NCBI GenBank assembly: GCA_020639295.1
Contig: JACKGY010000005.1
Span: 186,001 to 250,000, forward strand
Direction of reading: 5' to 3'
Length of the DNA: 64,000 bases
Origin: Planctomycetota bacterium
GTDB lineage: Bacteria > Planctomycetota > GCA-002687715 > DRQF01
Each line of letters begins with the position of its first letter. Positions within the stretch are counted from its first letter, which is position 1. The position numbers and the translations under genes are program-made. Below are positions 1 to 9,944 of the stretch, one piece after another. The notes below the pieces were generated by a model. That model searched no databases. It had not been told where the DNA came from and worked only from the letters and a program-made list of their open reading frames with translations.

Positions 1-1301
1 ATGCCCAGAGTCTGCGCGACCAGGTCGAGGCCCGGATCGACGCCCTCTATGCCGAGCGCGGCCTGCCCCGCCCGCGCTATCAGGGCGACCTGCCCGAGGG
101 CAACGACGGCCTCGGCCTGATGCTCCTCGGGGTCTCGGGCGACGAGGTGCTCGACCGCGAGGTCTACGAGAGGATCAAGGCCGAAACCCTCTGCTCGGTG
201 CGCGGCACCGTCCAGGCCGACATCCTCAAGGAGGATCAGGCCCAGAACACCTGCATCTTCTCGACCGAGTTCGCCCTGCGGATGATGGGCGACATCCAGC
301 AGTACTTCATCGATCACGACGTCCGCAACTTCTACTCGGTCTCGATCTCGGGCTACCACATCGCCGAGGCCGGTGCGAACCCGATCACCCAGCTCGCCTT
401 CACGCTGGCGAACGGCTTCACCTTCGTCGAGTACTATCTGTCGCGCGGGATGCCGATCGACGCCTTCGCGCCGAACCTGAGTTTCTTCTTCTCGAACGGC
501 CTCGATCCCGAGTACTCGGTGATCGGCCGGGTGGCGCGGCGGATCTGGGCCAAGGCCATCAAGCTCAAGTACGGCGGCAACGAGCGCTCGCAGAAGCTGA
601 AGTACCACATCCAGACCTCGGGCCGCTCCCTGCACGCCCAGGAGATCGCCTTCAACGACATCCGCACCACCCTGCAGGCGCTCTACGCCCTGTACGACAA
701 CTGCAACTCGCTGCACACCAACGCCTACGACGAGGCGATCACGACTCCCACCGAGGAGAGCGTGCGTCGCGCCATGGCGATCCAGCTGATCATCAACAAG
801 GAACTCGGCCTGGCGAAGAACGAGAACCCGATCCAGGGTTCCTTCATCATCGAACAGCTCACCGACCTGGTGGAGCAGGCGGTGCTGAACGAGTTCCGCA
901 GCATCTCGGAACGGGGCGGCGTCCTCGGCGCGATGGAACGCATGTACCAGCGCTCCAAGATCCAGGAGGAGTCGCTCTTCTACGAGAGCCAGAAGCACAG
1001 CGGGGAGCTGCCGATCATCGGCGTCAACACCTTCCTCGACGACAAGGGCTCGCCCACGATCATCCCGGGCGAGGTCATCCGGGCCACCGAGGAGGAGAAG
1101 CGCTACGCGATCGACTCGCGCCTCGCTTTCCAGAAGCGCAACGAGGACCGGGCCTCGACCGCGCTCTCGGAACTCCGCCGGCGGGCGGTCGAGAACGGCA
1201 ACGTCTTCGACAGCCTGATGGAGGCCTGCAAGATCGCGACGCTCGGCCAGATCTCGAGCGCGCTCTACGAGGTCGGCGGCCAGTACCGCCGCAACATGTG
1301 A
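1..1301 (+). CDS. icmF: Fused isobutyryl-CoA mutase (IcmF), C-terminal part, 5' end cut by window edge
   Basis: The frame is open from base 3 to a TGA at 1299-1301, giving about 432 visible residues, so the start lies outside the window. It is the substrate-binding TIM-barrel half of a B12-dependent acyl-CoA mutase. HIQTSGRSLHAQE and SLHTNAYDEAITTPTEES are the mutase core, and the ending GGQYRRNM is typical of IcmF. The family rearranges isobutyryl-CoA and n-butyryl-CoA in the cytoplasm and normally carries its own B12 domain and MeaI-type GTPase at the N-terminus (about 1090 residues in all); those parts are not visible here. The usual MCM motif HCQTSGWSLT is replaced by HIQTSGRSLH, which favours IcmF over methylmalonyl-CoA mutase. 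It is first in a row with mutA, mutB and meaB, 55 nt before mutA. A pivalyl-CoA mutase specificity cannot be excluded. Confidence 0.85.
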   Translation, partial: AQSLRDQVEARIDALYAERGLPRPRYQGDLPEGNDGLGLMLLGVSGDEVLDREVYERIKAETLCSVRGTVQADILKEDQAQNTCIFSTEFALRMMGDIQQYFIDHDVRNFYSVSISGYHIAEAGANPITQLAFTLANGFTFVEYYLSRGMPIDAFAPNLSFFFSNGLDPEYSVIGRVARRIWAKAIKLKYGGNERSQKLKYHIQTSGRSLHAQEIAFNDIRTTLQALYALYDNCNSLHTNAYDEAITTPTEESVRRAMAIQLIINKELGLAKNENPIQGSFIIEQLTDLVEQAVLNEFRSISERGGVLGAMERMYQRSKIQEESLFYESQKHSGELPIIGVNTFLDDKGSPTIIPGEVIRATEEEKRYAIDSRLAFQKRNEDRASTALSELRRRAVENGNVFDSLMEACKIATLGQISSALYEVGGQYRRNM

Positions 1302-1356
1302 TCGCAAACACCCGTCGAGCGCGCGGCCCGGTCCGCGCCTCGCGAACGAGAGAACG

Positions 1357-3545
1357 ATGAACCCGGAATTTCCCGCGTCGGATCTCGCCGCCTGGAAAGC
1401 CCGCGTCGAGCGGGACCTCGGCGGCCGGGACTTCGACCGAAGCCTCGTGCTCGGCAACGAGGACGGTTTCCTCATCCAGCCGGTCTACGATGCCAGCAAT
1501 TCGGCCGCGCCCGCGGAGGACGCACCCGGCGCCTTCCCCTACACCCGGGGAAGCGGCGGCGTCTCACCCGCCCTCCTGGTCCAGGAATACGGCGACAGCG
1601 ATGCCGAGGGTCTCCGCCGCGAGATCGAGCGCGACCTCGAGGGCGGCGTCGCCGGCGTCCGACTGCGCTTCGACCGACGCCTCCGGCTCGGCCTGGACCC
1701 TCTCGCCGAGACGACGCGCGGCTGCGACGGCGTGCTCGCCTGCGAGCTGGGTGGCCTGCGCGACCTGCTGGCTCCGGTCTTCGAACGCGCCGAGGCCGGC
1801 CGGCCACGAGCGCGACTCCTGGCCCTCGCCGCCGGCGCCGAGGTCTTGCCCCTGGCCGGGCTCACCCTGGCCCTGAGGCGGCTCGAGGGCGTGGCGGCCG
1901 GCGACCTTTGCTGCCACTTCGCGCTCGATCCCTTCGCCGCACTGGCCCGCGACGGCCGGCTCCCCCGCCCGCTCGACCGTCACCTCGCCGAAGGCGTGGA
2001 GCTGGCGCAGGCCCTCGACGGCGACGATCGCGCGATCGAGATCGACGGCGGCGTCTGGCATGAGCGAGGCGCCGACACGCCCTTCGAGCTCGGCCTCGTG
2101 GCCGCCGCGCTCGCCGCCTGGCTGCGCGCCGGACTCGCCGCCGGCTGCGACCCGGCGGTCCTCGCCCGGCGGATCACGCTGCGCACCGCGACCGAGCGCG
2201 ACGTCTTCGTCGCCATCGCCAAGCTCCGGGCCCTGCGCAAGCTCTGGGCACTCGTGCTGGCCCACTTCGGAGTCGTGGACGTGGCGCCGCTGGTCTGGGC
2301 GACCAGCTCGCGGCGTTCGCTGAGCCAGACCGATCCCTGGGTCAACCTCCTGCGCACGACCACGCAGGGCTTCGCCGCGGCCTGCGGCGGGGCCGACCTG
2401 ATGACGATCCTGCCCTTCGATTTCCGCGCCGACGGACCGATGCCGCCGGAACAGGAACTCCTGGCCGAGGAGCAGGGCGACCTCGCCGCCGGCTCCCCCG
2501 AGAGTTGGCAGGACAGCAGCACGCCGCTCGGCCGCCGCCTGGCGCGCAACGAATTCCTGATGCTGGACGAGGAGTCCGGCCTCTTCCGGGTCCAGGACCC
2601 GGCCGGCGGTTCCTACTACGTCGAGTCCCTCACCGAGAGGCTGGTCGAGGCGGCCTTCGCGGAACTGAAGAGCATCGAGGCCTCGGGCGGCCTGGCCGCG
2701 GTCCTCGACGACGGCTCCCTCGGCGAGGCGCTCATGTCCCGTTCGGCGCGACGCCTCGACGACGCTCGCCATCGCCGGCTCGCCATCACCGGCACCAACG
2801 AGTTCCCGGTGCTGGACGACCGGTTCCGCGCCGCCCGCGAGCGGCGCGACGAGCGCGACCTGAACGTCCTCCGCCAGCGGCTCAAGCAGCATCGCCGGAC
2901 GCGGGGCGGCCTCGAGCCGATCGAGATCGGCGACGATCTCGTCGGCGGCCTGGTCGCCGCGGCCGAGAACGGCGCCCTGGCCTGTGAGATCGGCGAGGCC
3001 CTCGGCGGCAACGCCGGCGGGCCGGTGATCGAGGCCCTGCCGGCGATCCGGGACGGCCATCAGTTCGAGGAGCTGCGCCAGTCCGCCCAGGTGATCGAGA
3101 GCCTGCGTGGCTCGCTCCGGGTCTACCTCGCCAACCTCGGCCCCCTGGCCGAACACCTGCCGCGCGCGACCTTCGCGCGCAACCTGTTCACGATCGCCGC
3201 CCTCGAGGTCGTGGACGGCGGCGGCACCGAGCCGGGCGACCCCGAGGCCGCCGCCCGACGGATCACCGACGACCTGGCGGCCCTCGACGACGCGCCGATC
3301 GCCATCTGCCTCTGCGCCGCCGACGAGCGCTACGACGAGCAGGCCCTGGCGGTCACCCGCGCGCTGCGCGCCCGGGTCGGCCCGGAGCGGAGGTTGATCC
3401 TCGCCGGCAAGCCGCGCCCGGAGCTGGCCGAGGCCGGCATCGACGACTTCATCCATCTCGGCTGCGACGTGTGGATGGCGCTGAGCAAGATCATCACGCC
3501 GCTGATCCTGGCGCTCGACGAGCTCCACTCACAGGAGGACGAGTG

Positions 3546-3546
<1 letters not shown>
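1357..3546 (+). CDS. mutA: Methylmalonyl-CoA mutase small subunit (MutA)
   Basis: This 729-residue protein has the layout of the non-catalytic mutase subunit. An N-terminal segment has GAFPYTRG near residue 50. A diverged barrel contains VQDPAGGSYYVESLT. A C-terminal Rossmann-like B12-fold region ends in HLGCDVWMALSKIITPL. The D-x-H-x-x-G cobalamin-ligating motif is absent from that C-terminal region, as expected for MutA, so it should not bind B12 productively. It partners with MutB to interconvert succinyl-CoA and methylmalonyl-CoA. The ATG at 1357 follows a weak GAGAG. Its stop overlaps the mutB start (TGATG), so translation is probably coupled. Confidence 0.88.
3533..3538 (+). promoter_or_regulatory. 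Ribosome binding site AGGAGG deciding the mutB start
   Basis: A perfect AGGAGG lies at the very end of mutA, 7 nt before the ATG at 3546. It supports 3546 over an in-frame upstream start at 3471, which would add 25 residues unlike any MutB N-terminus. Confidence 0.75.
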
Positions 3547-5716
<2,170 letters not shown>

Positions 5717-5717
<1 letters not shown>

Positions 5718-6709
5718 TGGCCCGTCGTCTCGGCCTCGAGGACTACGTCACGGGTCTGGCGCGGGGCGACCGCGGCCTGCTCGCCCGCGCCATCACCCTG
5801 ATCGAGTCCTCGCGGCCGGACGACCGGCTGATCGCGCGCGGCCTGCTCGACGCGATCATGCCGCGTACCGGCGGTGCGCGCCGGATCGGCATCTCCGGGG
5901 TTCCGGGGGTCGGCAAGAGCAGCTTCATCGAAGCGCTCGGAACCAGACTCTGCGACGCGGGTCATCGGGTGGCGGTGATCGCGGTCGACCCCTCCAGCAC
6001 GATCTCCGGCGGGTCCATCCTCGGCGACAAGGCGCGGATGAACCGACTGGCGCAGCGTGACGAGGCCTTCATCCGGCCCTCGCCCAGCGCCCGGAGCCTG
6101 GGCGGCGTCGCCCGCCGCAGCCGTGAGACCCTCCTGCTCTGCGAGGCGGCCGGCTTCGACGTGGTCCTGGTCGAGACGGTTGGCGTCGGTCAGTCCGAGA
6201 CGCTGGTCGAGGAGATGGTCGACCTCTTCCTGGTCCTGATGCTCCCGGGCGCGGGTGACGAACTCCAGGGCATCAAGAAGGGCATCCTCGAACTGGCCGA
6301 CATCATCGCGGTCAACAAGGCCGACGGCGACAACCTCGCCCGTGCGCGTGAAGCGCAGGCCGAGTACGCGACCGCGCTCCGCTACCAGCGACCGAAGTAC
6401 GACTGGTGGCGTCCGCGCTCGCTCATGGTCTCGGCCCGGGAAGGCACCGGTCTCGACCAGCTCTGGCAGGCGGTCGACGAGCACCGCGCCGCGCTCGAGT
6501 CCGACGACAACCTCGCGCGGCTTCGCCGGAGCCAGCTCATGGCCTGGACGCGACGCGAGATCGAGGACTCCCTCCTCGAGTCCTTCAAGAACCACCCGCG
6601 GGTGAAGGCCCGCCTGCCCGAACTCGAAGCCGCCCTCGAGGACGGTCGCCTCTCCCCTTCCTCGGCCGCCGAGACCCTGCTCGCCGACTTCGGCCTCGAC
6701 GCCGTCTGA
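5717..6709 (+). CDS. meaB: MeaB/ArgK-family GTPase, chaperone of methylmalonyl-CoA mutase
   Basis: This 330-residue G3E GTPase has Walker A GVPGVGKS at residues 61-68, AVDPSS, the switch region ETVGVGQSE, and the base-specificity motif NKAD at 200-203. An N-terminal helical part and a C-terminal dimerisation arm complete the family layout. MeaB gates transfer of intact adenosylcobalamin to the mutase and protects it from inactivation, hydrolysing GTP in the process. It overlaps the mutB stop (TGATG) and is the last gene of the operon, with a convergent gene starting 65 nt beyond its stop. IcmF carries its own fused G domain in other organisms, so this chaperone most likely serves MutAB. Confidence 0.93.
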
Positions 6710-6774
6710 TCCGGAATCGCCACGGATCGCGACAGGGTCGCTCCGGGCGAAGCGCCGGGGCCACTCCCCAGGAC

Positions 6775-7617
6775 TCAGGCCAGCGGCAGGGGATCGTGGC
6801 AGCGCGTCAGCCGATCGTGCAGATCGATCAGGCGGGCGACGTCCGGGGCCGGCCGACCCTCGCCCAGCGTCTCCAGGTAACGGCAGGTCGCGTAGTCGGC
6901 GCTGCCCTTCTCGTAGTCCTCGAGCCAGGCCGCGAATTCACGCTGCTCGGGTTCGCTGCGCGGGTAGCTCCGCGGTGGCTTGGCGAGCCGGCAACGCCAG
7001 GGTTTGGGACCGAGGCGGGCCCGGAAGGACTGCTGGACCTTGCACAGGCGCGCGAAGCGTCGATCGGTGCCGGTCGCCTGCATCAGCTCGAGTGCCTCCC
7101 GACCGGCGGGATCGAAATCCCGGTCGACGGCCATGACCCGGAGCCCCGCGGCGGTGCGGTAGATGCGGAAGGTCGCGGTCGAGCCAGCGCGCAGACCGTC
7201 GCGAAGCCTGGTCAGGCTTCTCTCCTCGGCCGATGGACCGATGCCGAAGAGACGCAAGAGGCCGGCGAGAAGACCCGGCGACTCGAAGTCGACGTCGAGG
7301 AAGAGCAGCCGCGCCGTGTTGAGGACCATGCAGCCGTAACCGTTACGCGTCACCACGGCATCGGGCGTGTCCCGACCTTGGCCTTGGTAGACGTGGAGGA
7401 TCTCCTCGCGGAGCGGTCGGCTGCCGCCGTAGGGATAGGAGCCAGGCATGGGCTCCCCGCGTTTCAGGCGGGCCATGAGCCGGGCCAGCCGTTCGATCGC
7501 GGTCCGCTGCGCGCTGGCCTCGTCGTCGCCCCAGCCCCAGACCGACAGGGGTATGCGGCGACCGTCGGGCAGCTCGCCTTCGTCTCCTACCTTGGTCCAG
7601 AACCGTGGGATCAGCAT
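6775..7617 (-). CDS. Conserved hypothetical protein, no assigned function
   Basis: This 280-residue soluble protein has no signal peptide. It has an internal region with YPYGGSRPLREEILHVY, VVTRNGYGCMVLNTARLLFLDVDF and FRIYRTAAGLRVMAVDRDFDP, then SFRARLGPKPWRC and a C-terminal helical tail (YATCRYLE). I recall similarly patterned uncharacterised proteins in Proteobacteria, but know no function. The LFLDVDF and YRTAAGLRVM segments suggest a compact alpha/beta fold. An archaeo-eukaryotic primase-like fold would be speculative. The start at 7617 (MLIPRFW) was chosen because AAAGGACGG precedes it; an upstream ATG at 7656 would add 13 residues. It is convergent with meaB. Confidence 0.7.
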   Translation of the reverse strand: MLIPRFWTKVGDEGELPDGRRIPLSVWGWGDDEASAQRTAIERLARLMARLKRGEPMPGSYPYGGSRPLREEILHVYQGQGRDTPDAVVTRNGYGCMVLNTARLLFLDVDFESPGLLAGLLRLFGIGPSAEERSLTRLRDGLRAGSTATFRIYRTAAGLRVMAVDRDFDPAGREALELMQATGTDRRFARLCKVQQSFRARLGPKPWRCRLAKPPRSYPRSEPEQREFAAWLEDYEKGSADYATCRYLETLGEGRPAPDVARLIDLHDRLTRCHDPLPLA

Positions 7618-7686
7618 GGGGGCCGTCCTTTCGCTGGGATGACGGACTCGGGCCATCCCCGAAGCCGGCCGGCGGAAGTTCGAGCC

Positions 7687-8226
7687 TCAGTACCAGTGCA
7701 GACCCGTGCCGGCGAGCGGGTCGATCATCGCGGCCTCGGCGACCGAGCGGACGCGGGCCTTCTCCCACCAGGCGGAATAGGCCGCCAGCAGGGCCTCGTG
7801 GTTGGCCTCCGAGGCGGCGCCCCAGTCCTGCCCATCCGCCATCGCGTCGCGGAAGCAGAGGGCGTTGAGCGAGGCGAAGTGACCGCCCTGACGGATGCCC
7901 TCCATCAGCCAGAGCGCGACCATGCCTTCCGAGCATTCCACCTGGTACTGGGAGGAGATCGGATTGCGCGGGAAGTCGGTGAGAGTCTCCCGGCTGGCGG
8001 CGCGATCGAGCAGGGCCCGCAGGTCCTCCCAGCCCAGCTCGGGGAAGGAGCGTCGGGCGTATTCGCCGGCCTTCATCGCCGCGAACAGCCGGGCGACGGT
8101 GATCTCCGCCTCGGAACCCGCCTCCGGGGTTTCCGTCCTGGAGTGCTTCACGAGCTCCGGCTTCCCGCCGCAGCCCGGGAGCAACACGAGCAGCACGAGG
8201 ATCGGCAACATCGAGGCGGATCTCAT
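7687..8226 (-). CDS. Small lipoprotein, possibly DUF4943-like
   Basis: This 179-residue precursor has a hydrophobic signal and lipobox LPGC at about residues 16-19, so it should be a lipid-anchored periplasmic or surface protein. The mature part is alpha-helical, with SFPELGWEDLRALLDRA, FPRNPISSQYQVECSEGMVALWLMEG and a Trp-rich end. The FP-x-NPISS pattern resembles the uncharacterised DUF4943 family, but this is from memory and unverified. AGGAGG stands 6 nt before the ATG. It sits among small unrelated genes on the same strand; a nearby GNAT gene ends 55 nt upstream. Confidence 0.75.
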   Translation of the reverse strand: MRSASMLPILVLLVLLPGCGGKPELVKHSRTETPEAGSEAEITVARLFAAMKAGEYARRSFPELGWEDLRALLDRAASRETLTDFPRNPISSQYQVECSEGMVALWLMEGIRQGGHFASLNALCFRDAMADGQDWGAASEANHEALLAAYSAWWEKARVRSVAEAAMIDPLAGTGLHWY

Positions 8227-8281
8227 CGGCGGCCTCCTGTCGTGGCGCTCGCCCCCCGACCCCGAGGCGCGAGCGCGCGGT

Positions 8282-8848
8282 TCATGATCTGGCTCCCGTC
8301 GCCGGGCGGCGCAGCTTCAGGGTAGGCTCGTCCTTGCCGTCGAGGAAGGCCTCGCCCTCGTGCTCCAGTCCGAGTTTCTCGAGGACGCGGATCGAGGCGA
8401 CGTTGGACTTCTGCGCGCAGCCGAGGACGGCGCTGGTCGCGGGATCGGCAAGGGCGCGGCTCAGCAGCGGCCGGGCGGCCTCGGTGGCGATGCCGCGCCC
8501 CCAGGCCAGGCGTCGGAATCGGTAGCCGATCTCGATCGCACGCGGATCGTCCCAGCCGATCTGGTCGGCGAACCAGGCCTGCAGCGCCGGACGGACGAAG
8601 ACCCAGCCCAGGAAGTCGTCGGACTCGCGATCGAAGACCAGCCAGAGCCCGCGCCAGGGATGTTCCTGCCAGGGGCAATAGACCTCGCGGATCCGCTCGC
8701 GGACGTCCTCGACCGGGGTCGGTGGAAAGACGCCGATGTGGCGCATCACCTCCGGGTCGGCGTCGAGGTCGACGAGGAATTCGGCGTCCTCTTCGCGGAT
8801 GTCGCGGAGCAGCAGGCGTTCGGTGACGATCGACTCACGACGGGCCAT
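8282..8848 (-). CDS. GNAT-family N-acetyltransferase (RimJ/RimL-like)
   Basis: The protein has 188 residues. The opening TERLLLRDIREEDAEFL is the usual RimJ-type N-terminus. IEIGYRFRRLAWGRGIATEAARPLL is motif A with the acetyl-CoA pyrophosphate-binding loop (R/Q-x-x-G-x-G/A, here AWGRGIA). NVASIRVLEKLGLEHEGEAF is motif B. It should transfer acetyl groups from acetyl-CoA to an amine of a protein or small molecule in the cytoplasm. The target cannot be told, since this subfamily includes ribosomal-protein and antibiotic acetyltransferases. Confidence 0.88.
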   Translation of the reverse strand: MARRESIVTERLLLRDIREEDAEFLVDLDADPEVMRHIGVFPPTPVEDVRERIREVYCPWQEHPWRGLWLVFDRESDDFLGWVFVRPALQAWFADQIGWDDPRAIEIGYRFRRLAWGRGIATEAARPLLSRALADPATSAVLGCAQKSNVASIRVLEKLGLEHEGEAFLDGKDEPTLKLRRPATGARS

Positions 8849-8911
8849 GGCTTGCTTTCGTCACTCCCCTGTCGGCGGTGTTCGCGCGTCGTGCCGCCGG
8901 GAACGCGTTCG

Positions 8912-9361
8912 TCATCCTTCGGACCGGGCGACGAGGCGCGCCGCGATCCAGGCCATCGGCAGGTAGGCGAGGATCAGGTCGGCCGCCTCGAACCAGAGCG
9001 GTGCCGGAAGCATGGCCACGTTGGTGATCCCGCCAGCCAGGAAGAGCAGACCGATCGCCCAGGCGAAACGAGCCTTCCGGATCGGAGCGAGCCAGGCGGC
9101 CACCGAGGCCCCGACGAGGGTCCCGAGGGCATGGGCGAGGAAGGGAAAGAGGTAGTCCAGGACACCGAACTTCGGCAAGGCGGCGGCGAGCGCCTCGTAG
9201 AACTCCTCCTGGCGCGAGATCATGACCTCGAAGCCCCTCAGCTCGGCGGGAATGCCGGGCGGCGGAACGAGGGCGATGCCGAGCATGACCAGCCCCATGT
9301 TCGCGACGCTGCCGGTGAACCAGCCCAGGACGATGGCGACGATACCGCGGAGGATCTTCAC
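8912..9361 (-). CDS. Small integral membrane protein, unknown function
   Basis: This 149-residue protein has about four membrane segments. ILRGIVAIVLGWFTGSVANMGLVMLGIAL comes first. Around residue 70 is YLFPFLAHALGTLVGASVAAWLA, followed by FAWAIGLLFLAGGITNVAMLP and LILAYLPMAWIAARLV. It starts with GTG at 9361-9359, overlapping the TGA of the VOC gene upstream, with GGAGAG 5 nt before. An upstream extension through the VOC gene in another frame was rejected. The overlap suggests co-expression with the PhnB-like gene. I recognise no family with certainty; similar small four-helix proteins are common in Planctomycetota and Bacteroidota. Confidence 0.78.
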   Translation of the reverse strand: MKILRGIVAIVLGWFTGSVANMGLVMLGIALVPPPGIPAELRGFEVMISRQEEFYEALAAALPKFGVLDYLFPFLAHALGTLVGASVAAWLAPIRKARFAWAIGLLFLAGGITNVAMLPAPLWFEAADLILAYLPMAWIAARLVARSEG

Positions 9362-9834
9362 GACATCTCTCCGCGGAAGGCCTTCTCGATCGCGGCGATG
9401 TCGATCTTGCTCATCTGGAACATCGCCTGCATCGCCCGCCCGGCCGCCTCGCGATCGGGCGCCGCGAGGCAGCGGCCGAGGCTCCGGGGCACGATCTGCC
9501 AGGACAGCCCGAAGCGGTCCACGAGCCAGCCGCAGCGGCTCGCGCGGCCGCCACCGGCGACCAGGGCCTCCCAGAGGCGGTCGGTCTCGGCCTGGTCCTC
9601 GGTGGTGACCGAGATCGAGGCGGCCTCGTTCAATCGGTACATCGGGCCGCCGTTGAGAGCCTGGTAGGGAGTCCCCGCGAGCTCGAACTCGACCATCAGG
9701 GCCGGGCCCCCGGGGTCGGGACGGAAGCTGGTCGTGACGGCCGAGCCCGGCAGCAGGGACACGTAGAAGGCTGCCGCCTCCTCGGCCTGTGACTCGAACC
9801 AGAGACAGGTCTTGACCTTCGCGCTTTCGGACAT
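9358..9834 (-). CDS. PhnB-like VOC-superfamily protein (3-demethylubiquinone methyltransferase-like domain)
   Basis: This 158-residue protein opens with VKTCLWFESQAEEAAAFYVSLLPGS, a pattern typical of the PhnB/3-DMU-9-3-mt branch of vicinal-oxygen-chelate proteins. It continues with ALNGGPMYRLNEAASISV, RCGWLVDRFGLSWQIVP and a helical end around MFQMSKIDIAAIEKA. These small dimeric proteins are annotated as methyltransferases or glyoxalase-like, but most have no known substrate. GAGGAA precedes the ATG by about 6 nt. Its stop overlaps the start of the small membrane protein gene. Confidence 0.85.
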   Translation of the reverse strand: MSESAKVKTCLWFESQAEEAAAFYVSLLPGSAVTTSFRPDPGGPALMVEFELAGTPYQALNGGPMYRLNEAASISVTTEDQAETDRLWEALVAGGGRASRCGWLVDRFGLSWQIVPRSLGRCLAAPDREAAGRAMQAMFQMSKIDIAAIEKAFRGEMS

Positions 9835-9944
9835 GGCGATTCCTCGGCACCGTGGATCGACGACGGAAGAGGCGGCGAACTCGTCGCCGCCAACCCTTGT
9901 AGCGATTCCCGGTCCCGTGGCAAACCGATCCGTCAGGCCGATCC

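Noticed and set aside
1564..3528. Long minus-strand open frame opposite mutA
   Set aside because: Its translation is Gly/Ala/Arg-rich without motifs and mirrors the codon bias of mutA; it is a GC-rich antisense shadow.
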